A DNA stretch of 64,000 nt, from assembly GCA_963971575.1 (NCBI GenBank), contig OZ020624.1, forward strand, positions 16,585,249 through 16,649,248, read 5' to 3'. The notes under the pieces were generated by a model. The model was not told the origin of the DNA. It did not search any database and worked only from the letters and a program-made list of their open reading frames with translations. Source of the stretch: Liopterus haemorrhoidalis. Lineage: Eukaryota; Arthropoda; Insecta; Coleoptera; Dytiscidae. Made by a program: the position numbers and the translations under genes. This document shows positions 35,278-48,890 of the stretch, one piece after another (position 1 is the stretch's first letter; each line of letters opens with the position of its first letter).

Positions 35278-36567
35278 ATAATTCTTGGTCAGAAACCAAA
35301 ATTAGTGTTATGTACTTCTTAAACATGTTGCGCTTAACCAGTTTTCAAGTAAAATTTGAATTTTGAAAATTCAACTATTTCGTTGCTATTTTCTGTCAAT
35401 AATATCATAATTCTTGGTCAGAAACCAAAATTAGTGTTATGTACTTCTTAACCATGTTGCGCTTAACCAGTTTTCATGTAAAACATGAATTTTGAAAATT
35501 CAACTATTTCGTTGCTATTTTCTCTCAATAATATCATAATTCTTGGTCAGAAACCAAAATTAGTGTTATGTACTTCTAAAACATGTTGCGCTTAGCCAGT
35601 TTTCAAGTAAAACTTGAATTTTGAAAATTCAACTATTTCGTTGCTATTTTCTGTCAATAATATCATAATTCTTGGTCAGAAACCAAAATTAGTGTTATGT
35701 ACTTCTAAAACATGTTGCGCTTAATCAGTTTTCAAGTAAAACTTGAATTTTGAAAATTCAACTATTTCGTTGCTATTTTCTGTCAATAATATCATAATTC
35801 TTGGTCAGAAACCAAAATTAGTGTTATGTACTTCTTAAACATGTTGCGCTTAACCAGTTTTCAAGTAAAACTTGAATTTTGAAAATTCAACTATTTCGTT
35901 GCTATTTTCTGTCAATAATATCATAATTCTTGGTCAGAAACCAAAATTAGTGTTATGTACTTCTTAAACATGTTGCGCTTAACCAGTTTTCAAGTAAAAT
36001 TTGAATTTTGAAAATTCAACTATTTCGTTGCTATTTTCTGTCAATAATATCATAATTCTTGGTCAGAAACCAAAATTAGTGTTATGTACTTCTTAAACAT
36101 GTTGCGCTTAACCAGTTTTCATGTAAAACATGAATTTTGAAAATTCAACTATTTCGTTGCTATTTTCTCTCAATAATATCATAATTCTTGGTCAGAAACC
36201 AAAATTAGTGTTATGTACTTCTAAAACATGTTGCGCTTAGCCAGTTTTCAAGTAAAACTTGAATTTTGAAAATTCAACTATTTCGTTGCTATTTTCTGTC
36301 AATAATATCATAATTCTTGGTCAGAAACCAAAATTAGTGTTATGTACTTCTAAAACATGTTGCGCTTAATCAGTTTTCAAGTAAAACTTGAATTTTGAAA
36401 ATTCAACTATTTCGTTGCTATTTTCTGTCAATAATATCATAATTCTTGGTCAGAAACCAAAATTAGTGTTATGTACTTCTTAAACATGTTGCGCTTAACC
36501 AGTTTTCATATAAACCATGAAATTTGAAAATTCAACTATTTTGTTGCTATTTTGTGTCACAAACATC
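35278..36567. repeat. 5-monomer higher-order repeat, two copies (645 bp each)
   Basis: Order aaaatttg, ctctcaata, agccag, aatcag, caag/cttg at 35278-35922, and again at 35923-36567, where the last monomer is replaced by a cataaaccatg class A monomer after aatcag. Markers: aaaattt at 35351 and 35996; taatcag at 35077, 35722 and 36367. The four marker monomers are the same as the tail of the core block, so this is a local amplification of the core's end. Confidence 0.85.
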
Positions 36568-39500
36568 ATTATTCTTGGTCAGAAACCAAAATTAGTGTTA
36601 TGTACTTCTAAAACATGTTGCGCTTAGCCAGTTTTCAAGTAAAACTTGAATTTTGAAAATTCAACTATTTCGTTGCTATTTTCTGTCAATAATATCATAA
36701 TTCTTGGTCAGAAACCAAAATTAGTGTTATGTACTTCTTAAACATGTTGCGCTTAACCAGTTTTCATATAAAACATGAAATTTGAAAATTCAACTATTTC
36801 GTTGCTATTTTGTGTCATAAACATCATTATTCTTGGTCAGAAACCAAAATAAGTGTTATGTACTTCTTAAACATGTTGCGCTTAACCAATTTTCAAGTAA
36901 AACTTGAACTTTGAAAATTCAACTATTTCGTTGCTATTTTCTGTCAATAATATCATAATTCTTGGTCAGAAACCAAAATTAGTGTTATGTACTTCTTAAA
37001 CATGTTGCGCTTAACCAGTTTTCAAGTAAAACTTGAATTTTGAAAAAACAACTATTTCGTTGCTATTTTCTGTCAATAATATCATAATTCTTGGTCAGAA
37101 ACCAAAATTAGTGTTATGTACTTCTTAAACATGTTGCGCTTAACCAGTTTTCATGTAAAACATGAATTTTGAAAATTCAACTATTTCGTTGCTATTTTGT
37201 GTCATTAACATCATAATTCTTGGTCAGAAACCAAAATAAGTGTTATGTACTTCTTAAACATGTTGCGCTCAACCAGTTTTCAAGTAAAACTTGAATTTTG
37301 AAAATTCAACTATTTCGTTGCTATTTTCTGTCAATAATATCATAATTCTTGGTCAGAAACCAAAATTAGTGTTATGTACTTCTTAAACATGTTGCGCTTA
37401 ACCAGTTTTCATGTAAAACATGAATTTTGAAAATTCAACTATTTCGTTGCTATTTTGTGTCATAAACATCATTATTCTTGGTCAGAAACCAAAATAAGTG
37501 TTATGTACTTCTTAAACATGTTGCGCTTAACCAGTTTTCAAGTAAAACTTGAATTTTGAAAATTCAACTATTTCGTTGCTATTTTCTGTCAATAATATCA
37601 TAATTCTTGGTCAGAAACCAAAATTAGTGTTATGTACTTCTTAAACATGTTGCGCTTAACCAGTTTTCATATAAAACATGAAATTTGAAAATTCAACTAT
37701 TTCCTTGCTATTTTGTGTCATAAACATCATTATTCTTGGTCAGAAACCAAAATAAGTGTTATGTACTCCTTAAACATGTTGCGCTTAATCAGTTTTTAAG
37801 TAAAACTTGAATTTTGAAAATTCAACTATTTCGTTGCTTTTTTCTGTCAATAATATCATAATTCTTGGTCAGAAACCAAAATTAGTGTTATGTACTTCTT
37901 AAACATGTTGCGCTTAACCAGTTTTCATGTAAAACATGAATTTTGTAAATTCAACTATTTCGTTGCTATTTTGTGTCACTAACATCATAATTCTTGGTCA
38001 GAAACCAAAATAAGTGTTATGTACTTCTTAAACATGTTGCGCTTAACCAGTTTTCAAGTAAAACTTGAATTTTGAAAATTCAACTATTTCGTTGCTATTT
38101 TCTGTCAATAATATCATAATTCTTGGTCAGAAACCAAAATTAGTGTTATGTACTTCTTAAACATGTTGCGCTTAACCAGTTTTCAAGTAAAACTTGAATT
38201 TTGAAAATTCAACTATTTCGTTGCTATTTTCTGTCAATAATATCATAATTCTTGGTCAGAAACCAAAATTAGTGTTATGTACTTCTTAAACATGTTGCGC
38301 TTAACCAGTTTTCATATAAAACATGAAATTTGAAAATTCAACTATTTCGTTGCTATTTTGTGTCATAAACATCATTATTCTTGGTCAGAAACCAAAATAA
38401 GTGTTATGTACTTCTTAAACATGTTGCGCTTAACCAGTTTTCATATAAAACATGAAATTTGAAAATTCAACTATTTCGTTGCTATTTTGTGTCATAAACA
38501 TCATTATTCTTGGTCAGAAACCAAAATAAGTGTTATGTACTTAAACATGTTGCGCTTAATCAGTTTTCAAGTAAAACTAGAATTTTGAAAATTCAACTAT
38601 TTCGTTGCTTTTTTCTGTCAATAATATCATAATTCTTGGTCAGAAACCAAAATTAGTGTTATGTACTTCTTAAACATGTTGCGCTTAACCAGTTTTCATG
38701 TAAAACATGAATTTTGAAAATTCAACTATTTCGTTGCTATTTTGTGTCATAAACATCATTATTCTTGGTCAGAAACCAAAATAAGTGTTATGTACTTCTT
38801 AAACATGTTGCGCTTAATCAGTTTTCATGTAAAACATGAATTTTGAAAATTCAACTATTTCGTTGCTATTTTGTGTCACTAACATCATAATTCTTGGTCA
38901 GAAACCAAAATAAGTGTTATGTACTTCTTAAACATGTTGCGCTTAACCAGTTTTCAAGTAAAACTTGAATTTTGAAAATTCAACTATTTCGTTGCTATTT
39001 TCTGTCAATAATATCATAATTCTTGGTCAGAAACCAAAATAAGTGTTATGTACTTCTTAAACATGTTGCGCTTAACCAGTTTTCAAGTAAAACTTGAATT
39101 TTGAAAATTCAACTATTTCGTTGCTATTTTCTGTCAATAATATCATAATTCTTGGTCAGAAACCAAAATTAGTGTTATGTACTTCTTAAACATGTTGCGC
39201 TTAACCAGTTTTCAAGTAAAACTTGAATTTTGAAAATTCAACTATTTCGTTGCTATTTTCTGTCAATAATATCATAATTCTTGGTCAGAAACCAAAATTA
39301 GTGTTATGTACTTCTTAAACATGTTGCGCTTAACCAGTTTTCATGTAAAACATGAATTTTGAAAATTCAACTATTTCGTTGCTATTTTCTCTCAATAATA
39401 TCATAATTCTTGGTCAGAAACCAAAATTAGTGTTATGTACTTCTAAAACATGTTGCGCTTAGCCAGTTTTCAAGTAAAACTTGAATTTTGAAAATTCAAC

Positions 39501-39788
39501 TATTTCGTTGCTATTTTCTGTCAATAATATCATAATTCTTGGTCAGAAACCAAAATTAGTGTTATGTACTTCTAAAACATGTTGCGCTTAATCAGTTTTC
39601 AAGTAAAACTTGAATTTTGAAAAATCAACTATTTCGTTGCTATTTTCTGTCAATAATATCATAATTCTTGGTCAGAAACCAAAATTAGTGTTATGTACTT
39701 CTTAAACATGTTGCGCTTAACCAGTTTTCATGTAAAACATGAATTTTGAAAATTCAACTATTTCGTTGCTATTTTGTGTCATAAACAT
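36568..39788. repeat. satellite stretch with mixed class order
   Basis: About 25 monomers of classes A, B, C, D and relatives without a clear local higher-order step that I could establish by eye. Private changes: gaaaaaacaac (about 37043), gctcaacc (about 37270), ttttgtaaatt (about 37944), aactagaa (about 38578) and a 3-bp loss in the monomer at 38505-38630 (gtacttaaac at 38538-38547). It resembles the first 5 kb of the array in class composition. Confidence 0.8.
38541..38547. other. 3-bp deletion, largest indel seen in the array
   Basis: The monomer reads gttatgtacttaaacatg where all others have gttatgtacttcttaaac or gttatgtacttctaaaac. The loss of three bases between direct tt/ctt runs looks like replication slippage. 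It is not shared with any other copy, so it is young relative to the block duplications. Confidence 0.85.
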
Positions 39789-41594
39789 CATTATTCTTGG
39801 TCAGAAACCAAAATAAGTGTTACGTACTTCTTAAACATGTTGCGCTTAACCAGTTTTCAAGTAAAACTTGAATTTTGAAAATTCAACTATTTCGTTGCTA
39901 TTTTCTGTCAATAATATCATAATTCTTGGTCAGAAACCAAAATTAGTGTTATGTACTTCTTAAACATGTTGCGCTTAACCAGTTTTCATATAAAACATGA
40001 AAATTGAAAATTCAACTATTTCGTTGCTATTTTGTGTCATAAACATCATTATTCTTGGTCAGAAACCAAAATAAGTGTTATGTACTTCTTAAACATGTTG
40101 CGCTTAATCAGTTTTCAAGTAAAACTTGAATTTTGAAAATTCAACTATTTCGTTGCTTTTTTCTGTCAATAATATCATAATTCTTGGTCAGAAACCAAAA
40201 TTAGGGTTATGTACTTCTTAAACATGTTGCGCTTAACCAGTTTTCATGTAAAACATGAATTTTGAAAATTCAACTATTTCGTTGCTATTTTGTGTCACTA
40301 ACATCATTATTCTTGGTCAGAAACCAAAATAAGTGTTATCTACTTCTTAAACATGTTGCGCTTAACCAGTTTTCAAGTAAAACTTGAATTTTGAAAATTC
40401 AACTATTTCGTTGCTATTTTCTGTCAATAATATCATAATTCTTGGTCAGAAACCAAAATTAGTGTTATGTACTTCTTAAACATGTTGCGCTTAACCAGTT
40501 TTCAAGTAAAACTTGAATTTTGAAAATTCAACTATTTCGTTGCTATTTTCTGTCAATAATATCATAATTCTTGGTCAGAAACCAAAATTAGTGTTATGTA
40601 CTTCTTAAACATGTTGCGCTTAACCAGTTTTCATGTAAAACATGAAATTTGAAAATTCAACTATTTCGTTGCTATTTTGTGTCATAAACATCATTATTCT
40701 TGGTCAGAAACCAAAATAAGTGTTACGTACTTCTTAAACATGTTGCGCTTAACCAGTTTTCAAGTAAAACTTGAATTTTGAAAATTCAACTATTTCGTTG
40801 CTATTTTCTGTCAATAATATCATAATTCTTGGTCAGAAACCAAAATTAGTGTTATGTACTTCTTAAACATGTTGCGCTTAACCAGTTTTCATATAAAACA
40901 TGAAAATTGAAAATTCAACTATTTCGTTGCTATTTTGTGTCATAAACATCATTATTCTTGGTCAGAAACCAAAATAAGTGTTATGTACTTCTTAAACATG
41001 TTGCGCTTAATCAGTTTTCAAGTAAAACTTGAATTTTGAAAATTCAACTATTTCGTTGCTTTTTTCTGTCAATAATATCATAATTCTTGGTCAGAAACCA
41101 AAATTAGGGTTATGTACTTCTTAAACATGTTGCGCTTAACCAGTTTTCATGTAAAACATGAATTTTGAAAATTCAACTATTTCGTTGCTATTTTGTGTCA
41201 CTAACATCATTATTCTTGGTCAGAAACCAAAATAAGTGTTATGTACTTCTTAAACATGTTGCGCTTAACCAGTTTTCAAGTAAAACTTGAATTTTGAAAA
41301 TTCAACTATTTCGTTGCTATTTTCTGTCAATAATATCATAATTCTTGGTCAGAAACCAAAATTAGTGTTATGTACTTCTTAAACATGTTGCGCTTAACCA
41401 GTTTTCAAGTAAAACTTGAATTTTGAAAATTCAACTATTTCGTTGCTATTTTCTGTCAATAATATCATAATTCTTGGTCAGAAACCAAAATTAGTGTTAT
41501 GTACTTCTTAAACATGTTGCGCTTAACCAGTTTTCATGTAAAACATGAAATTTGAAAATTCAACTATTTCGTTGCTATTTTGTGTCATAAACAT
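39789..41594. repeat. 7-monomer tandem duplication (903 bp each)
   Basis: Copies 39789-40691 and 40692-41594. Shared rare markers: tacgtac (39821 and 40724), catgaaaattgaaaa in the class A monomer, and ttagggtta (40204 and 41107), all offset 903 = 7 x 129. A change private to copy 1 is gttatctac (about 40336). Confidence 0.88.
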
Positions 41595-44500
41595 CATTAT
41601 TCTTGGTCAGAAACCAAAATAAGTGTTATGTACTTCTTAAACATGTTGCGCTTAATCAGTTTTCAAGTAAAACTTGAATTTTGAAAATTCAACTATTTCG
41701 TTGCTTTTTTCTGTCAATAATATCATAATTCTTGGTCAGAAACCAAAATTAGTGTTATGTACTTCTTAAACATGTTGCGCTTAACCAGTTTTCATGTAAA
41801 ACATGAATTTTGAAAATTCAACTATTTCGTTGCTATTTTGTGTCATAAACATCATTATTCTTGGTCAGAAACCAAAATAAGTGTTATGTACTTCTTAAAC
41901 ATGTTGCGCTTAATCAGTTTTCAAGTAAAACTTGAATTTTGAAAATTCAACTATTTCGTTGCTATTTTCTGTCAATAATATCATAATTCTTGGTCAGAAA
42001 CCAAAATTAGTGTTATGTACTTCTTAAACATGTTGCGCTTAACCAGTTTTCAAGTAAAACTTGAATTTTGAAAATTCAACTATTTCGTTGCTATTTTCTG
42101 TCAATAATATCATAATTCTTGGTCAGAAACCAAAATTAGTGTTATGTACTTCTTAAACATGTTGCGCTTAACCAGTTTTCATGTAAAACATGAATTTTGA
42201 AAATTCAACTATTTCGTTGCTATTTTCTCTCAATAATATCATAATTCTTGGTCAGAAACCAAAATTAGTGTTATGTACTTCTAAAACATGTTGCGCTTAG
42301 CCAGTTTTCAAGTAAAACTTGAATTTTGAAAATTCAACTATTTCGTTGCTATTTTCTGTCAATAATATCATAATTCTTGGTCAGAAACCAAAATTAGTGT
42401 TATGTACTTCTAAAACATGTTGCGCTTAATCAGTTTTCAAGTAAAACTTGAATTTTGAAAATTCAACTATTTCGTTGCTATTTTCTGTCAATAATATCAT
42501 AATTCTTGGTCAGAAACCAAAATTAGTGTTATGTACTTCTTAAACATGTTGCGCTTAACCAGTTTTCATGTAAAACATGAATTTTGAAAATTCAACTATT
42601 TCGTTGCTATTTTGTGTCATAAACATCATTATTCTTGGTCAGAAACCAAAATAAGTGTTATGTACTTCTTAAACATGTTGCGCTTAACCAGTTTTCAAGT
42701 AAAACTTGAATTTTGAAAATTCAACTATTTCGTTGCTATTTTCTGTCAATAATATCATAATTCTTGGTCAGAAACCAAAATTAGTGTTATGTACTTCTTA
42801 AACATGTTGCGCTTAACCAGTTTTCATATAAAACATGAAAATTGAAAATTCAACTATTTCGTTGCTATTTTGTGTCATAAACATCATTATTCTTGGTCAG
42901 AAACCAAAATAAGTGTTATGTACTTCTTAAACATGTTGCGCTTAATCAGTTTTCAAGTAAAACTTGAATTTTGAAAATTCAACTATTTCGTTGCTTTTTT
43001 CTGTCAATAATATCATAATTCTTGGTCAGAAACCAAAATTAGGGTTATGTACTTCTTAAACATGTTGCGCTTAACCAGTTTTCATGTAAAACATGAATTT
43101 TGAAAATTCAACTATTTCGTTGCTATTTTCTGTCAATAATATCATAATTCTTGGTCAGAAACCAAAATAAGTGTTATGTACTTCTTAAACATGTTGCGCT
43201 TAACCAGTTTTCAAGTAAAACTTGAATTTTGAAAATTCAACTATTTCGTTGCTATTTTCTGTCAATAATATCATAATTCTTGGTCAGAGACCAAAATTAG
43301 TGTTATGTACTTCTTAAACATGTTGCGCTTAACCAGTTTTCAAGTAAAACTTGAATTTTGAAAATTCAACTATTTCGTTGCTATTTTCTGTCAATAATAT
43401 CATAATTCTTGGTCAGAAACCAAAATTAGTGTTATGTACTTCTTAAACATGTTGCGCTTAACCAGTTTTCATGTAAAACATGAAATTTGAAAATTCAACT
43501 ATTTCGTTGCTATTTTGTGTCATAAACATCATTATTCTTGGTCAGAAACCAAAATAAGTGTTATGTACTTCTTAAACATGTTGCGCTTAATCAGTTTTCA
43601 AGTAAAACTTGAATTTTGAAAATTCAACTATTTCGTTGCTTTTTTCTGTCAATAATATCATAATTCTTGGTCAGAAACCAAAATTAGTGTTATGTACTTC
43701 TTAAACATGTTGCGCTTAACCAGTTTTCAAGTAAAACTTGAATTTGGAAAATTCAACTAATTCGTTGCTATTTTCTGTCAATAATATCAAAATTCTTGGT
43801 CAGAAACCAAAATAAGTGTAATGTACTTCTTAAACATGTTGCGCTTAACCAGTTTTCAAGTAAAACTTGAATTTTGAAAATTCAACTATTTCGTTGCTAT
43901 TTTGTGTCATAAACATCATTATTCTTGGTCAGAAACCAAAATAAGTGTTATGTACTTCTTAAACATGTTGCGCTTAACCCGTTTTCAAGTAAAACTTGAA
44001 TTTTGAAAATTCAACTATTTCGTTGCTATTTTCTGTCAATAATATCATAATTCTTGGTCAGAAACCAAAATTAGTGTTATGTACTTCTTAAACATGTTGC
44101 GCTTAACCAGTTTTCATATAAAACATGAAATTTGAAAATTCAACTATTTCGTTGCTATTTTGTGTCATTAACATCATTATTCTTGGTCAGAAACCAAAAT
44201 AAGTGTTATGTACTTCTTAAACATGTTGCGCTTAATCAGTTTTCATGTAAAACATGAATTTTGAAAATTCAACTATTTCGTTGCTATTTTGTGTCACTAA
44301 CATCATAATTCTTGGTCAGAAACCAAAATAAGTGTTATGTACTTCTTAAACATGTTGCGCTTAACCAGTTTTCAAGTAAAACTTGAATTTTGAAAATTCA
44401 ACTATTTCGTTGCTATTTTCTGTCAATAATATCATAATTCTTGGTCAGAAACCAAAATAAATGTTATGTACTTCTTAGACATGTTGCGCTTAACCAGTTT

Positions 44501-47500
44501 TCAAGTAAAACTTGAATTTTGAAAATTCAACTATTTCGTTGCTATTTTCTGTCAATAATATCATAATTCTTGGTCAGAAACCAAAATTAGTGTTATGTAC
44601 TTCTTAAACATGTTGCGCTTAACCAGTTTTCAAGTAAAACTTGAATTTTGAAAATTCAACTATTTCGTTGCTATTTTCTGTCAATAATATCATAATTCTT
44701 GGTCAGAAACCAAAATTAGTGTTATGTACTTCTTAAACATGTTGCGCTTAACCAGTTTTCATGTAAAACATGAAATTTGAAAATTCAACTATTTCGTTGC
44801 TATTTTGTGTCATAAACATCATTATTCTTGGTCAGAAACCAAAATAAGTGTTACGTACTTCTTAAACATGTTGCGCTTAACCAGTTTTCAAGTAAAACTT
44901 GAATTTTGAAAATTCAACTATTTCGTTGCTATTTTCTGTCAATAATATCATAATTCTTGGTCAGAAACCAAAATTAGTGTTATGTACTTCTTAAACATGT
45001 TGCGCTTAACCAGTTTTCATATAAAACATGAAAATTGAAAATTCAACTATTTCGTTGCTATTTTGTGTCATAAACATCATTATTCTTGGTCAGAAACCAA
45101 AATAAGTGTTATGTACTTCTTAAACATGTTGCGCTTAATCAGTTTTCAAGTAAAACTTGAATTTTGAAAATTCAACTATTTCGTTGCTTTTTTCTGTCAA
45201 TAATATCATAATTCTTGGTCAGAAACCAAAATTAGGGTTATGTACTTCTTAAACATGTTGCGCTTAACCAGTTTTCATGTAAAACATGAATTTTGAAAAT
45301 TCAACTATTTCGTTGCTATTTTGTGTCACTAACATCATTATTCTTGGTCAGAAACCAAAATAAGTGTTATGTACTTCTTAAACATGTTGCGCTTAACCAG
45401 TTTTCAAGTAAAACTTGAATTTTGAAAATTCAACTATTTCGTTGCTATTTTCTGTCAATAATATCATAATTCTTGGTCAGAAACCAAAATTAGTGTTATG
45501 TACTTCTTAAACATGTTGCGCTTAACCAGTTTTCAAGTAAAACTTGAATTTTGAAAATTCAACTATTTCGTTGCTATTTTCTGTCAATAATATCATAATT
45601 CTTGGTCAGAAACCAAAATTAGTGTTATGTACTTCTTAAACATGTTGCGCTTAACCAGTTTTCATGTAAAACATGAAATTTGAAAATTCAACTATTTCGT
45701 TGCTATTTTGTGTCATAAACATCATTATTCTTGGTCAGAAACCAAAATAAGTGTTATGTACTTCTTAAACATGTTGCGCTTAATCAGTTTTCAAGTAAAA
45801 CTTGAATTTTGAAAATTCAACTATTTCGTTGCTTTTTTCTGTCAATAATATCATAATTCTTGGTCAGAAACCAAAATTAGTGTTATGTACTTCTTAAACA
45901 TGTTGCGCTTAACCAGTTTTCATGTAAAACATGAATTTTGAAAATTCAACTATTTCGTTGCTATTTTGTGTCATAAACATCATTATTCTTGGTCAGAAAC
46001 CAAAATAAGTGTTATGTACTTCTTAAACATGTTGCGCTTAATCAGTTTTCAAGTAAAACTTGAATTTTGAAAATTCAACTATTTCGTTGCTATTTTCTGT
46101 CAATAATATCATAATTCTTGGTCAGAAACCAAAATTAGTGTTATGTACTTCTTAAACATGTTGCGCTTAACCAGTTTTCAAGTAAAACTTGAATTTTGAA
46201 AATTCAACTATTTCGTTGCTATTTTCTGTCAATAATATCATAATTCTTGGTCAGAAACCAAAATTAGTGTTATGTACTTCTTAAACATGTTGCGCTTAAC
46301 CAGTTTTCATGTAAAACATGAATTTTGAAAATTCAACTATTTCGTTGCTATTTTCTCTCAATAATATCATAATTCTTGGTCAGAAACCAAAATTAGTGTT
46401 ATGTACTTCTAAAACATGTTGCGCTTAGCCAGTTTTCAAGTAAAACTTGAATTTTGAAAATTCAACTATTTCGTTGCTATTTTCTGTCAATAATATCATA
46501 ATTCTTGGTCAGAAACCAAAATTAGTGTTATGTACTTCTAAAACATGTTGCGCTTAATCAGTTTTCAAGTAAAACTTGAATTTTGAAAATTCAACTATTT
46601 CGTTGCTATTTTCTGTCAATAATATCATAATTCTTGGTCAGAAACCAAAATTAGTGTTATGTACTTCTTAAACATGTTGCGCTTAACCAGTTTTCATGTA
46701 AAACATGAATTTTGAAAATTCAACTATTTCGTTGCTATTTTGTGTCATAAACATCATTATTCTTGGTCAGAAACCAAAATAAGTGTTATGTACTTCTTAA
46801 ACATGTTGCGCTTAACCAGTTTTCAAGTAAAACTTGAATTTTGAAAATTCAACTATTTCGTTGCTATTTTCTGTCAATAATATCATAATTCTTGGTCAGA
46901 AACCAAAATTAGTGTTATGTACTTCTTAAACATGTTGCGCTTAACCAGTTTTCATATAAAACATGAAAATTGAAAATTCAACTATTTCGTTGCTATTTTG
47001 TGTCATAAACATCATTATTCTTGGTCAGAAACCAAAATAAGTGTTATGTACTTCTTAAACATGTTGCGCTTAATCAGTTTTCAAGTAAAACTTGAATTTT
47101 GAAAATTCAACTATTTCGTTGCTTTTTTCTGTCAATAATATCATAATTCTTGGTCAGAAACCAAAATTAGGGTTATGTACTTCTTAAACATGTTGCGCTT
47201 AACCAGTTTTCATGTAAAACATGAATTTTGAAAATTCAACTATTTCGTTGCTATTTTCTGTCAATAATATCATAATTCTTGGTCAGAAACCAAAATAAGT
47301 GTTATGTACTTCTTAAACATGTTGCGCTTAACCAGTTTTCAAGTAAAACTTGAATTTTGAAAATTCAACTATTTCGTTGCTATTTTCTGTCAATAATATC
47401 ATAATTCTTGGTCAGAGACCAAAATTAGTGTTATGTACTTCTTAAACATGTTGCGCTTAACCAGTTTTCAAGTAAAACTTGAATTTTGAAAATTCAACTA

Positions 47501-48890
47501 TTTCGTTGCTATTTTCTGTCAATAATATCATAATTCTTGGTCAGAAACCAAAATTAGTGTTATGTACTTCTTAAACATGTTGCGCTTAACCAGTTTTCAT
47601 GTAAAACATGAAATTTGAAAATTCAACTATTTCGTTGCTATTTTGTGTCATAAACATCATTATTCTTGGTCAGAAACCAAAATAAGTGTTATGTACTTCT
47701 TAAACATGTTGCGCTTAATCAGTTTTCAAGTAAAACTTGAATTTTGAAAATTCAACTATTTCGTTGCTTTTTTCTGTCAATAATATCATAATTCTTGGTC
47801 AGAAACCAAAATTAGTGTTATGTACTTCTTAAACATGTTGCGCTTAACCAGTTTTCAAGTAAAACTTGAATTTGGAAAATTCAACTAATTCGTTGCTATT
47901 TTCTGTCAATAATATCAAAATTCTTGGTCAGAAACCAAAATAAGTGTAATGTACTTCTTAAACATGTTGCGCTTAACCAGTTTTCAAGTAAAACTTGAAT
48001 TTTGAAAATTCAACTATTTCGTTGCTATTTTGTGTCATAAACATCATTATTCTTGGTCAGAAACCAAAATAAGTGTTATGTACTTCTTAAACATGTTGCG
48101 CTTAACCCGTTTTCAAGTAAAACTTGAATTTTGAAAATTCAACTATTTCGTTGCTATTTTCTGTCAATAATATCATAATTCTTGGTCAGAAACCAAAATT
48201 AGTGTTATGTACTTCTTAAACATGTTGCGCTTAACCAGTTTTCATATAAAACATGAAATTTGAAAATTCAACTATTTCGTTGCTATTTTGTGTCATTAAC
48301 ATCATTATTCTTGGTCAGAAACCAAAATAAGTGTTATGTACTTCTTAAACATGTTGCGCTTAATCAGTTTTCATGTAAAACATGAATTTTGAAAATTCAA
48401 CTATTTCGTTGCTATTTTGTGTCACTAACATCATAATTCTTGGTCAGAAACCAAAATAAGTGTTATGTACTTCTTAAACATGTTGCGCTTAACCAGTTTT
48501 CAAGTAAAACTTGAATTTTGAAAATTCAACTATTTCGTTGCTATTTTCTGTCAATAATATCATAATTCTTGGTCAGAAACCAAAATAAATGTTATGTACT
48601 TCTTAGACATGTTGCGCTTAACCAGTTTTCAAGTAAAACTTGAATTTTGAAAATTCAACTATTTCGTTGCTATTTTCTGTCAATAATATCATAATTCTTG
48701 GTCAGAAACCAAAATTAGTGTTATGTACTTCTTAAACATGTTGCGCTTAACCAGTTTTCAAGTAAAACTTGAATTTTGAAAATTCAACTATTTCGTTGCT
48801 ATTTTCTGTCAATAATATCATAATTCTTGGTCAGAAACCAAAATTAGTGTTATGTTCTTCTTAAACATGTTGCGCTTAACCAGTTTTCAT
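40692..48890. repeat. 32-monomer tandem duplication (4,128 bp each)
   Basis: Copy 1 runs from about 40692 to 44819 and copy 2 from 44820 to about 48890. Rare markers confirm the offset: tacgtac 40724/44852, ttaggg 41107/45235 and 43042/47170, tcagagacc 43286/47414, aatttggaaa 43741/47869, and cttagac 44478/48606. The similarity probably starts a little before 40692 (after gttatctac at 40336) and ends where copy 2 reads gttatgttcttc and catgaattttg (about 48857-48900). Copy 1 itself contains the second half of the 7-monomer duplication. Confidence 0.9.

Noticed and set aside
40201..40210. Telomere-like ttagggtta (also 41107, 43042, 45235, 47170)
   Set aside because: It arises from one t-to-g change in ttagtgtta, passed on by block duplication. 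There is no tandem telomere repeat.
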